NCBI GenBank assembly: GCA_934699585.1 | Contig: CAKUWY010000028.1 | Location: 1-19,697 of the forward strand | Length of the DNA: 19,697 bases | Direction of reading: 5' to 3' | From: an uncultured Fibrobacter sp. | GTDB lineage: Bacteria > Fibrobacterota > Fibrobacteria > Fibrobacterales > Fibrobacteraceae | In this document: positions 13,544 through 19,697 of the stretch, piece after piece | Layout: each line of letters opens with the position of its first letter | Numbering within the stretch: the stretch's first letter is position 1 | Notes under the pieces: model-generated | Seen by the model: the letters and a program-made list of their open reading frames with translations, nothing else | Databases searched by the model: none | What the model was told of the DNA's origin: nothing | Translations under genes and position numbers: made by a program

Positions 13544-14435
13544 GATTCTCGGTCTAATATTCTTTGCCGTAGCCTTCGCCTTGTGGGGGCTTTTCTTTAC
13601 GCAATTCAAGGGAAACTCCCTGGAACTGTTCCCGTCAAAGGCTTTTGAAATCTACACCCTGACTGACCACGAGGCCATGGGATTTTCCACCTCCGAGGTG
13701 ACGGTGAGTGATTCCCTCGTAGATGCGGTGGTGAACATCCGGAGTGGCAAGGCGTTTCCCTTTGCCGGGTTCGGTTTCAACCTGATGTCCCAAAACGGAA
13801 GGCCTGCTGGCTACATGGACATCTCCAGGTTCGATTCCCTGGAGGTGGAAGTTTCCACCGTGCGAATGAATACCATTGGCCTACGCATACTCACAGACGA
13901 CCCTCAGTATTCGCAGAAGGGACTGTACATGAGTTACCGCCCTCTGGAAACCCAGGCTCCGGCGGGTCGAAGTTTCGGGGCGGCCAAGGTCGCCATCGCT
14001 GACTTCAAGACGGCGGAATGGTGGCTTGCTGGCGTGGGGCTGGAAAAAGATGATGGGCTTACCTATTTGTATAGGGCCATACTTCTCGAGGTTTATAATG
14101 GCCGGGGCACCCTGCGGGGAATTCCCGACGCCATCCAGCTCAAGTCCTTGCGGCTTTGGGGCGAAAACCGCGATTTTAAGAAGGGAATGTTCTTTGGCCT
14201 TGGACTGCTGGCCATACTCTTTGTATGTTTTGTCTATAGGGCTTTCCGTAAGCCAGAAGACAGAGCCGTCCTAAAACAGCAGATGGAAAAGGCCGCCCAT
14301 CTTTTGAAGACTACGGACAAGTCCCTGGCCGAAATCGCTCTTGAAGTGGGGGAGAAGAAGGCCTCTCGTCTAGAGCGGAATTTCCGTAAGGTCTACAGGC
14401 TTTCGCCGCTGGAATACAGGAGGAAAAATGATTAA
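13527..14435 (+). CDS. Membrane-anchored one-component regulator with half AraC-type HTH
   Basis: Of 302 residues, TM1 is about 8-25, an extracytoplasmic domain spans 26-219, TM2 is about 220-238, and the cytoplasmic tail 239-302 resembles the second half of the AraC/XylS DNA-binding domain: AAHLLKTTDKSLAEIALEVG, then RLERNFRKVYRLSPLEYRR. The first AraC helix-turn-helix (normally about 45 residues upstream) has no room, since TM2 ends just before. The usual Gly-Phe after the turn reads GE. The outer domain parallels the preceding protein (FDSLEVEVS, KVAIADFKTAEWW, LKSLRLWG). The architecture suggests a signal outside the inner membrane controls DNA binding directly. It lies in an operon, overlapping genes on both sides. 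Confidence 0.78.
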   Translation: MKNRNKILGLIFFAVAFALWGLFFTQFKGNSLELFPSKAFEIYTLTDHEAMGFSTSEVTVSDSLVDAVVNIRSGKAFPFAGFGFNLMSQNGRPAGYMDISRFDSLEVEVSTVRMNTIGLRILTDDPQYSQKGLYMSYRPLETQAPAGRSFGAAKVAIADFKTAEWWLAGVGLEKDDGLTYLYRAILLEVYNGRGTLRGIPDAIQLKSLRLWGENRDFKKGMFFGLGLLAILFVCFVYRAFRKPEDRAVLKQQMEKAAHLLKTTDKSLAEIALEVGEKKASRLERNFRKVYRLSPLEYRRKND

Positions 14436-15555
14436 GCATTGGAACTTGGACAAGGTCATGCATTTCCTCAAGATCCTGGTCCTGTTTACGGTCGGGATGC
14501 TGCTGATCTATTACCTGAGGGGCGTCCTGTTTCCCTTTTTTGCGGCGTTTCTCATCGCCTATATTGTAGATCCCATAGTGAACCGCTTGCAAAAGAAGGT
14601 GAAGCACCGGATTATCGCCGTCATAATCGTGTTATTGGTGGCGGGGCTTGCCCTCGCGGGCGCTCTTCGCCTTTTTATCCCTTTGGTGATTGGAGAAGTA
14701 CAGAACCTGGGCGTTCTTATTGCCAAGGTGTTCAACGATTCGGAATGGGCGGCACGGATTGAAAAGTTGATGCCCGGCGGATTGTACGAAACCATCCAGT
14801 CCTTGATTTCTTGGGAGCAGTTGTCCGCTTCTATGCAGCACCTGGATTTCTGGAGAGAAGTGCAGAATATCGCCGGCAAGGTTCTTCCCGGAGCCTGGGG
14901 TGTGCTTTCTTACACGGGAACAATTGTGCTGTGGTTCTCCGGTGCCGCCGTGATATTCATGTATCTGGTGTTTATTATGCTGGATATGCCTAAGCTCCGT
15001 CGGGGCTTGTACAGCCTGGTTCCCGAACGCTTTCAGGACAACGCCATTTCCTTTGCGAGAGAAACGGACCGCTTTATGGGAACCTATTTCCGCGCCCAGT
15101 CTCTGGTGGCCTTGACGGTGGGAACCCTTTATGCCATCGGGTTCGGAATAATGGGGCTTCCTATGGGGGTTGCCTTCGGACTTTTTTCCGGTGCCCTCAA
15201 CATGATTCCCTATTTGCAGCTTACCACCATCCCGCTGGCCCTTGTTTTGGCCGTGGTTCACGCCTTGAACACGGGCATGCCCTTCTGGGAGGTCGCCCTG
15301 ATTATTTGCTCCATCTACCTTGTCGTACAGGTCATTCAGGACTTTTTCCTGGTTCCTCACATTGTCGGAGGTTCCATGAATCTGCCTCCCGTGGGCATTC
15401 TTTTGTCCTTGTCTATATGGGGTAAGTTGTTGGGCTTCTTAGGGTTACTTGTCGCCATCCCGTTCACTTGTCTGTGCTTGGTGTACCTGCAGAAGCTACC
15501 CAAGAACAGGTTCGACGAAGACCTTGATTCGCCCGAACCGCCCCCCGAGGCTTGA
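14428..15555 (+). CDS. AI-2E/PerM-family transporter
   Basis: A 375-residue polytopic inner-membrane protein of the AI-2E transporter (PerM/YdiK/TqsA) family. Membrane segments are seen at about 13-30, 32-50, 61-84, 157-183, 226-250, 262-280, 288-310 and 320-355. Family landmarks are the N-terminal FPFFAAFLIAYIVDPIV, the amphipathic central region with EVQNLGVLIAK, MGLPMGVAFGLFSGALNMIPY, and IQDFFLVPHIVGGSMNLPPV. Family members export small molecules (autoinducer-2, indole, auxin-like compounds, or Na+/Li+); the substrate cannot be predicted. AGGAGG lies just before the ATG, and the gene overlaps the regulator by 8 nt, suggesting the regulator and transporter work together. No clear terminator follows. 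Confidence 0.9.
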   Translation: MIKHWNLDKVMHFLKILVLFTVGMLLIYYLRGVLFPFFAAFLIAYIVDPIVNRLQKKVKHRIIAVIIVLLVAGLALAGALRLFIPLVIGEVQNLGVLIAKVFNDSEWAARIEKLMPGGLYETIQSLISWEQLSASMQHLDFWREVQNIAGKVLPGAWGVLSYTGTIVLWFSGAAVIFMYLVFIMLDMPKLRRGLYSLVPERFQDNAISFARETDRFMGTYFRAQSLVALTVGTLYAIGFGIMGLPMGVAFGLFSGALNMIPYLQLTTIPLALVLAVVHALNTGMPFWEVALIICSIYLVVQVIQDFFLVPHIVGGSMNLPPVGILLSLSIWGKLLGFLGLLVAIPFTCLCLVYLQKLPKNRFDEDLDSPEPPPEA

Positions 15556-15629
15556 TTTACGGGGGTTGGGGAAAATCAAGAAAAAAAATTTTTTTTTGAA
15601 AAAAGTTCCCCATTTGCCAAAAAAAAAGG

Positions 15630-15635
15630 TATAAT
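15630..15635 (+). promoter_or_regulatory. Consensus -10 of the HU gene
   Basis: A perfect TATAAT with a start predicted near 15642. The upstream region carries an A8T9 tract (15581-15597) and further A-runs, likely intrinsically curved DNA that can aid strong promoters. No good -35 at 17 bp. Confidence 0.55.
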
Positions 15636-15675
15636 ATACGCATAACTTTCTTAAACCTAACTCAGGAGTTAAAAA

Positions 15676-15975
15676 ATGAACAAACAAGATCTCATTGAAG
15701 CCATCCTCGCTAACAAGGAAGCTGGTTTTGAATCCAAGGCTGCCGCTGGCCGCGCTGTTGATGCCGTTCTCGACGGTATCGCCGCCGGTATCAAGAAGGA
15801 CGGCAACGTCCAGCTGATCGGCTTCGGCACCTTCGCTGTGAAGAGCCGCGCTGCTCGCACCGGTCGCAATCCGCAGACTGGCGCTACCATCAAGATCAAG
15901 GCTTCCAAGACTGTTGGCTTCAAGGCCGGTGCTGCCCTCAAGGCTGACGCTGCTAAGTCCAAGGCCAAGAAGTAA
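15676..15975 (+). CDS. hup: HU-family nucleoid protein
   Basis: A 99-residue DNA-bending protein of the HU/IHF family. It starts with MNKQDLIEAI, has the signature GFGTFAV (49-55) and the arm motif RTGRNPQTG (61-69), with Pro65 as the base-intercalating residue. The C-terminus extends past the usual ~90 residues with an Ala/Lys-rich tail (KADAAKSKAKK) that may add non-specific DNA affinity. AGGAG lies upstream of the ATG. The gene stands alone between a consensus -10 and a good terminator and shows strongly biased codons, consistent with high expression. Confidence 0.96.
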   Translation: MNKQDLIEAILANKEAGFESKAAAGRAVDAVLDGIAAGIKKDGNVQLIGFGTFAVKSRAARTGRNPQTGATIKIKASKTVGFKAGAALKADAAKSKAKK

Positions 15976-15994
15976 TCGATCTTTTGAGGTCTAA

Positions 15995-16026
15995 AAAAGG
16001 CTGTCCTCCGGGGCGGCCTTTTCTTT
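15995..16026 (+). terminator. Terminator of the HU gene
   Basis: A 12-bp stem with two G-T pairs (15995-16006 with 16011-16022, loop TCCG) followed by TTTTCTTTTT. Confidence 0.85.
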
Positions 16027-16054
16027 TTGCCAAAATAATTGTATCTTTATACAA
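16027..16054 (+). promoter_or_regulatory. Putative promoter/operator of the small lipoprotein gene
   Basis: TTGCCA (16027-16032) is followed after about 15 bp by TATACA (16048-16053). A perfect inverted repeat TTGTAT-CTTT-ATACAA (16039-16054) covers the -10. The -35 would overlap the T-run of the preceding terminator. Confidence 0.4.
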
Positions 16055-16074
16055 AATAACAACGAGGCATAACA

Positions 16075-16212
16075 ATGAAAAAAATAGTCTTTGTCCTTTC
16101 GCTAATCGCTATGGTGTCCATGGTTGCCTGCAAGAAGGGTTCTGACGCTGACACGGAAGACCCGTGTACCAACGATCCCTCCTTGCCGGAATGCGATACA
16201 ACTATCGAATAA
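16075..16212 (+). CDS. Small lipoprotein, 45 aa
   Basis: A short ORF with a textbook lipoprotein signal: MKKIVFVLSLIAMVSMVAC, two Lys then a hydrophobic stretch ending in lipobox MVAC with Cys19 as lipid site. GAGG lies 7 nt before the ATG. The mature part is only 27 residues, starts with KKGSD, is acidic, and contains two further cysteines (Cys31, Cys40) nine residues apart that could form a disulfide loop (CTNDPSLPEC). It has its own likely promoter and a strong terminator, which favours a real gene despite its size. I do not recognise a family; function unknown. Confidence 0.8.
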   Translation: MKKIVFVLSLIAMVSMVACKKGSDADTEDPCTNDPSLPECDTTIE

Positions 16213-16249
16213 GTTCTTTTTTGCGTAACTTATTGTTATTCAACCAATT

Positions 16250-16280
16250 GACAGCTCTTTTAAAAGAGTTGTCTTTTTTT
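16250..16280 (+). terminator. Terminator of the small lipoprotein gene
   Basis: A 10-bp stem (16250-16259 with 16264-16273, one G-T pair, loop TTAA) followed by seven T. Confidence 0.9.
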
Positions 16281-16291
16281 GTAAGAACATA

Positions 16292-16320
16292 TTGCCTTTT
16301 TTACATTTTTTGGCTATATT
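16292..16320 (+). promoter_or_regulatory. Promoter of the carB leader
   Basis: TTGCCT (16292-16297), exactly 17 bp, then TATATT (16315-16320). Predicted start near 16327, which leaves a leader of about 320 nt before carB. Confidence 0.7.
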
Positions 16321-16450
16321 TGCGCAAGTTTGAACTGAATGAACTTTGACTGATTAAGATGATTTTGCATAAGGTCAATAAGGCAAAGGCACCTTGCGGA
16401 ACACACGGTTCCGAAGCAGTTAAAGTTTTTTCGTTTTCTGATTTTGATTT

Positions 16451-16480
16451 TGCTGAACCATTTGGTTCGGCATTTTTTTT
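16451..16480 (+). terminator. Mid-leader terminator (candidate attenuator)
   Basis: A 9-bp stem TGCTGAACC/GGTTCGGCA (16451-16459 with 16464-16472, loop ATTT, one T-G pair) directly followed by eight T. It lies between the carB promoter and carB, so some conditional readthrough is required unless a second promoter exists. Confidence 0.8.
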
Positions 16481-16510
16481 ACCCGGCGTCAAACCGACGC
16501 TCACCCCCTA

Positions 16511-16593
16511 CGTCATCCTGGAGCGCAGCGATAGGATCCAGGACGGTTTCACCCCTCACGTCATCCTGAGCCCTGTAAGGGCGAAGGATCCAG
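16511..16593. repeat. Two tandem CGTCATCCTG...GGATCCAG hairpin repeats
   Basis: Copy 1 (16511-16543) has arms TCCTGGA/TCCAGGA; copy 2 (16559-16593) has ATCCT/AGGAT plus an inner GCCC/GGGC. Both match, from memory, the widespread dispersed element whose reading frame gives VILSEAKD-like peptides. Here the frame reads YVILERSDRIQD and HVILSPVRAKDP. Confidence 0.65.
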
Positions 16594-16647
16594 TCCAACA
16601 GTTTAACACAAGAGTTTAATAATTAAGCAATAAACGGAGAAAACAAA

Positions 16648-19600
16648 ATGAAGATTGAAGGCATCGACAAAGTCCTTATCATCGGTTCTGGCCCGATCGT
16701 GATCGGTCAGGCTTGCGAATTCGACTATTCCGGCACCCAGGCTTGCAAGGCCCTGCGCGAACAGGGTTACAAGATTGTGCTCGTGAACTCCAACCCGGCT
16801 ACCATCATGACCGACCCGGTCATGGCCGATGCCACCTACATCGAACCGCTGAACGTTGCCCGCTTGACCCAGATTATCGAAAAGGAACGCCCGCAGGCCC
16901 TCCTCCCGAACTTGGGCGGCCAGACCGGCTTGAACCTCGCCTCAGCACTCAGCAAGGCCGGCGTGCTGGACAAGTACGGCGTGAAGGTCATCGGTGTGAA
17001 CCTCGACGCTATCGAACGCGGCGAAGACCGTGAAATCTTCAAGGAAACCATGCAGAAGCTCGGCATCGACACCCCGCGCTCCGGCATTTGCCACTCGGTT
17101 GAAGAAGCCGAAAAGATCGTGGCCGAAATCGGCTACCCGGTGGTGGTTCGCCCGGCATACACCATGGGCGGTGCAGGCGGTGGTTTCTGCTACAACGTGG
17201 AAGAACTCCGCACCATTTGCTCTAACGGTCTTGAACTCTCCATGACGCACCAGTGCCTTATCGAAGAATCCATCCTCGGTTGGGAAGAGCTGGAAGTCGA
17301 AGTCGTGCGCGATTCCAAGAACCAGATGATCGCCATCTGCTTCATCGAAAACATTGACCCGGTGGGCGTGCATACCGGGGACTCCTTCTGCGCTGCCCCG
17401 TTCCTCACCATTGACAAGAAGCTCGAAGAAGAACTGAAGGAAAAGGCCTTCAAGATTGTGGAATCCATCGGCGTGATTGGCGGTACCAACGTGCAGTTCG
17501 CTCACGACCCGAAGACCGGCCGTGTGGTGATTATCGAAATCAACCCGCGTACCAGCCGCTCCTCCGCTCTTGCATCCAAGGCTACCGGTTTCCCGATCGC
17601 CCTCATTTCTGCAAAGCTCGCCGCAGGCCTTACCCTCGACCAGATTCCGTACTGGCGCGACGGAAGCCTCGAAAAGTACACCCCGAGCGGTGACTACGTT
17701 GTGCTCAAGTTCGCTCGCTGGGCATTCGAAAAGTTCCGCGGCGTTGATGACTGCCTCGGCACTCAGATGAAGGCCGTGGGCGAAGTCATGGCTATCGGCA
17801 AGACCTACAAGGAAACCCTCCAGAAGGCTATCCGCGGTCTCGAAAACGGTCGCTCCGGCCTCGGCTTTGCGAAGGACTTCAACAAGAAGAGCAAGGAAGA
17901 GCTCCTTGAAATGATGAAGACCGCTTCTTCCGAACGCCACTTCCAGATGTACGAAGCCATCCGTAAGGGTGCAACCGACGAAGAAATCTTCGCCGCCACC
18001 TACGAGAAGGCCTACTTTGTGCAGCAGATGCGCGAACTCGTGGAACTCGAAGAAGAAATGCTCAAGACTCCGGGCCGCCTCCCAGCCGATGAGCTCCTCA
18101 TCAAGGCCAAGAAGGACGGCTTCAGCGACAAGTACATCGCGAAGATCCTCGGCATCCGCGAAAAGGACGTGCGCAAGAAGCGCACCGAACTCGGCGTGGT
18201 CGAAGGCTGGTGCGCAGTGCCGGTGAGCGGCGTGAAGGACCAGTACTACTACTACAGCACCTACAACTGCAAGGACGAATCTACCGCTTCCACGAACCCG
18301 AAGAAGATCATGATTCTCGGCGGTGGCCCGAACAGAATCGGTCAGGGTATCGAATTCGACTACTGCTGCTGCCACGCTGCCATGGCCCTCCGCGAAATGG
18401 GTTACGAAACCATCATGGTGAACTGCAACCCCGAAACGGTTTCTACCGACTACGATACTTCCGACAAGCTGTACTTCGAACCGATCAGCCTCGAAGACGT
18501 TCTCCAGATTTACCACAAGGAAAAGCCGGCTGGCGTGATCGTGCAGTTCGGTGGCCAGACTCCGCTGAACATCGCCCGCGCTTTGAGCGACGAAGGCGTC
18601 AAGATTCTCGGTACGAGCATCGACTCCATCGATATCGCCGAAGACCGCGACCTGTTCCGCAAGATGATGGACCAGCTTGGCATCCCGATGCCGGAAAGCG
18701 GCATGGCCACGAACATCGACGAAGCCCTCGCTTGCGTCAAGCAGATCGGTGGCTACCCGGTGATGATTCGCCCGAGCTTCGTGCTTGGCGGCCGCGGCAT
18801 GGAAGTCATCTACGACGAAAACATGCTCCGCGAATACGTTGCCAAGGCTGTTGGCGTGACCCCGGATCGCCCGCTCCTCATCGACCGCTTCCTCCACAAC
18901 GCTTTGGAATGCGAAGCCGACGCTCTCTCTGACGGTGAACATGTTTACATCCCGTCCGTGATGGAACACGTGGAACTTGCCGGTGTCCACTCCGGTGACT
19001 CCGCCTGCATCATCCCGCCAGTGACCATCACGAAGGAAAACTTGGCAACCATCAAGGATTACACCAGGAAGATTGCTGAAGCCCTCCACGTTTGCGGCCT
19101 CATGAACATGCAGTACGCTATCGAAGACGGCAAGGTGTTCGTCCTCGAAGCGAACCCGCGCGCATCCCGCACGGTGCCTCTGGTCTCTAAGGTCTGTAAC
19201 ACGCAGATGGCTCGCCTCGCCACCCGCCTGATGCTCGGTGCCAAGCTCGAAGACCTCAAGCTCAAGGACAAGAAGTTCAACCACCACGGTGCCAAGGAAG
19301 CTGTGTTCCCGTTCGACAAGTTCCCGAAGGTGGACCCGGTTCTCGGCCCCGAAATGCGCTCCACTGGCGAAGTGCTCGGCCTCTCCGACGACTACGCCCT
19401 CGCTTACTACAAGAGCCAGGAAGCCGCAGGTTCCTTCCTCCCGAACGAAGGTGCCGTGCTGATTAGCTTGTCCGATAAGGTTAACTTGTCTGAACAGGCT
19501 ATCGAAATCGGCAAGGAGTTCCAGAAGCTCGGCTTCAAGATTTACGCTACCGAAGGTACTGCCAAGTTCTACGAAGCCGCCGGTGTCAAGTGCGAAGTGG

Positions 19601-19697
19601 TGAACAAGATTGCTGAAGGTCGCCCGAACGTTCTCGATATCATCCTGAACAAGCAGGTGAACCTCATCATCAACACGCCGTGGGCAAAGCGCGACGC
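16648..19697 (+). CDS. carB: Carbamoyl-phosphate synthase large subunit (3' end cut by window)
   Basis: The large subunit makes carbamoyl phosphate from bicarbonate, ammonia supplied by CarA, and two ATP, for pyrimidine and arginine synthesis. About 1016 of roughly 1070 residues are present; the end lies beyond the window. Both homologous halves are visible: the first ATP-grasp unit starts with VLIIGSGPIVIGQACEFDYSG and contains VVRPAYTMGGAGGG and VVIIEINPRTSRSSALASKATG; the second restarts at KIMILGGGPNRIGQGIEFDYCC with VMIRPSFVLGGRGMEV and VFVLEANPRASRTVPLVSKV. The region after PFDKFPKVDPVLGPEMRSTGEV is the start of the MGS-like allosteric domain. GGAG lies 8 nt before the ATG. carA is not adjacent upstream. 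Expression is probably set by the attenuator-like leader. Confidence 0.97.
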   Translation, partial: MKIEGIDKVLIIGSGPIVIGQACEFDYSGTQACKALREQGYKIVLVNSNPATIMTDPVMADATYIEPLNVARLTQIIEKERPQALLPNLGGQTGLNLASALSKAGVLDKYGVKVIGVNLDAIERGEDREIFKETMQKLGIDTPRSGICHSVEEAEKIVAEIGYPVVVRPAYTMGGAGGGFCYNVEELRTICSNGLELSMTHQCLIEESILGWEELEVEVVRDSKNQMIAICFIENIDPVGVHTGDSFCAAPFLTIDKKLEEELKEKAFKIVESIGVIGGTNVQFAHDPKTGRVVIIEINPRTSRSSALASKATGFPIALISAKLAAGLTLDQIPYWRDGSLEKYTPSGDYVVLKFARWAFEKFRGVDDCLGTQMKAVGEVMAIGKTYKETLQKAIRGLENGRSGLGFAKDFNKKSKEELLEMMKTASSERHFQMYEAIRKGATDEEIFAATYEKAYFVQQMRELVELEEEMLKTPGRLPADELLIKAKKDGFSDKYIAKILGIREKDVRKKRTELGVVEGWCAVPVSGVKDQYYYYSTYNCKDESTASTNPKKIMILGGGPNRIGQGIEFDYCCCHAAMALREMGYETIMVNCNPETVSTDYDTSDKLYFEPISLEDVLQIYHKEKPAGVIVQFGGQTPLNIARALSDEGVKILGTSIDSIDIAEDRDLFRKMMDQLGIPMPESGMATNIDEALACVKQIGGYPVMIRPSFVLGGRGMEVIYDENMLREYVAKAVGVTPDRPLLIDRFLHNALECEADALSDGEHVYIPSVMEHVELAGVHSGDSACIIPPVTITKENLATIKDYTRKIAEALHVCGLMNMQYAIEDGKVFVLEANPRASRTVPLVSKVCNTQMARLATRLMLGAKLEDLKLKDKKFNHHGAKEAVFPFDKFPKVDPVLGPEMRSTGEVLGLSDDYALAYYKSQEAAGSFLPNEGAVLISLSDKVNLSEQAIEIGKEFQKLGFKIYATEGTAKFYEAAGVKCEVVNKIAEGRPNVLDIILNKQVNLIINTPWAKRD

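Larger units (their letters stand above)
16327..16647 (+). promoter_or_regulatory. carB leader with candidate attenuator
   Basis: The leader contains a small hairpin (16397-16402 with 16408-16413), a T-rich stretch (19 T in 16421-16450), a strong terminator (16451-16480), another hairpin GCGTC/GACGC (16486-16500), and two dispersed-type repeats (16511-16593). An in-frame ORF from ATG 16359 to TAA 16619 (86 codons) runs through the terminator. This order resembles UTP-sensitive attenuation at enteric pyrBI, where a translating ribosome close behind polymerase blocks the hairpin. A simple mini-ORF (MNFD, 16339-16353) lies ahead. Function is inferred. Confidence 0.5.

Noticed and set aside
16511..16593. 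CRISPR array
   Set aside because: Only two imperfect copies with a 15-bp gap and internal hairpins; this fits a dispersed repeat, not a repeat-spacer array.
16359..16619. 86-codon ORF as an ordinary protein gene
   Set aside because: It runs through a strong terminator and two non-coding hairpin repeats and has a poor ribosome binding site. I treat it as a possible leader ORF, not a functional protein gene.
16942..19287. 781-codon open frame on the minus strand opposite carB
   Set aside because: It is fully antisense to a certain carB coding region, is rich in His/Val/Glu as expected from reversed C-ending codons, and has no SD or recognisable domain.

Overview
The window looks like a chromosomal segment of a Fibrobacter-like bacterium (Fibrobacterota, rumen or gut type). 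This is inferred from the mix of gene families, not from a database search. The clues are very large Cys/Ser-rich lipoproteins, a Lys/Ala-rich HU, an MDH plus carboxyltransferase set suited to succinate-type fermentation, and recurrent promoters of the form TTGnnn-16/17-TATATT. Most housekeeping genes are moderately GC-rich with a strong C-ending codon bias, which creates very long empty ORFs on their opposite strands.

Layout, left to right. (1) 1-1306: malate dehydrogenase (minus) with its terminators and promoter, then a CTAG-rich repeat. (2) 1307-3838 (plus): a YfcE-like phosphodiesterase, a Phd/YefM-RelE/ParE toxin-antitoxin pair, and an unrecognised secreted, possibly outer-membrane protein. 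(3) 3844-5039: a bidirectional terminator, tRNA-Arg(TCT) on minus, and divergent metF with a structured leader. (4) 5058-8609 (minus): a 1183-residue lipoprotein with seven tandem two-Cys/one-Trp repeats. (5) 8818-9342 (plus): a RelA/SpoT-like HD protein that has lost most of its metal ligands. (6) 9455-11032 (minus): a biotin-dependent carboxyltransferase subunit that stops just before the biotin domain. (7) 11284-12108 (minus): a CnoX/YbbN-like thioredoxin-TPR protein, divergent from (8) 12292-15555 (plus), a tight four-gene operon: a zinc-ribbon protein, a membrane protein, its paralogue carrying a half AraC-type DNA-binding domain, and an AI-2E/PerM-type transporter. (9) 15676-16212 (plus): HU and a 45-residue lipoprotein. 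(10) 16213-19697: a 320-nt leader with a mid-leader terminator, then carB, cut by the window end.

The most notable signals are three. The carB leader has an in-frame ORF, a T-rich tract and a strong terminator in the order used by UTP-sensitive pyrBI-type attenuation. The 12797/13527 pair looks like a membrane-embedded one-component signalling system built from two paralogous extracytoplasmic sensor domains. The divergent genes at 12108 and 12292 both have a TATATT -10 element exactly 7 nt before ATG, which predicts leaderless mRNAs; the DNA between them is packed with small triloop hairpins.

Metabolically, MDH and the carboxyltransferase both act at the oxaloacetate node, MetF feeds methionine synthesis, and CarB supplies carbamoyl phosphate for pyrimidines and arginine. 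There is no sign of a prophage, CRISPR array, insertion sequence or rRNA.
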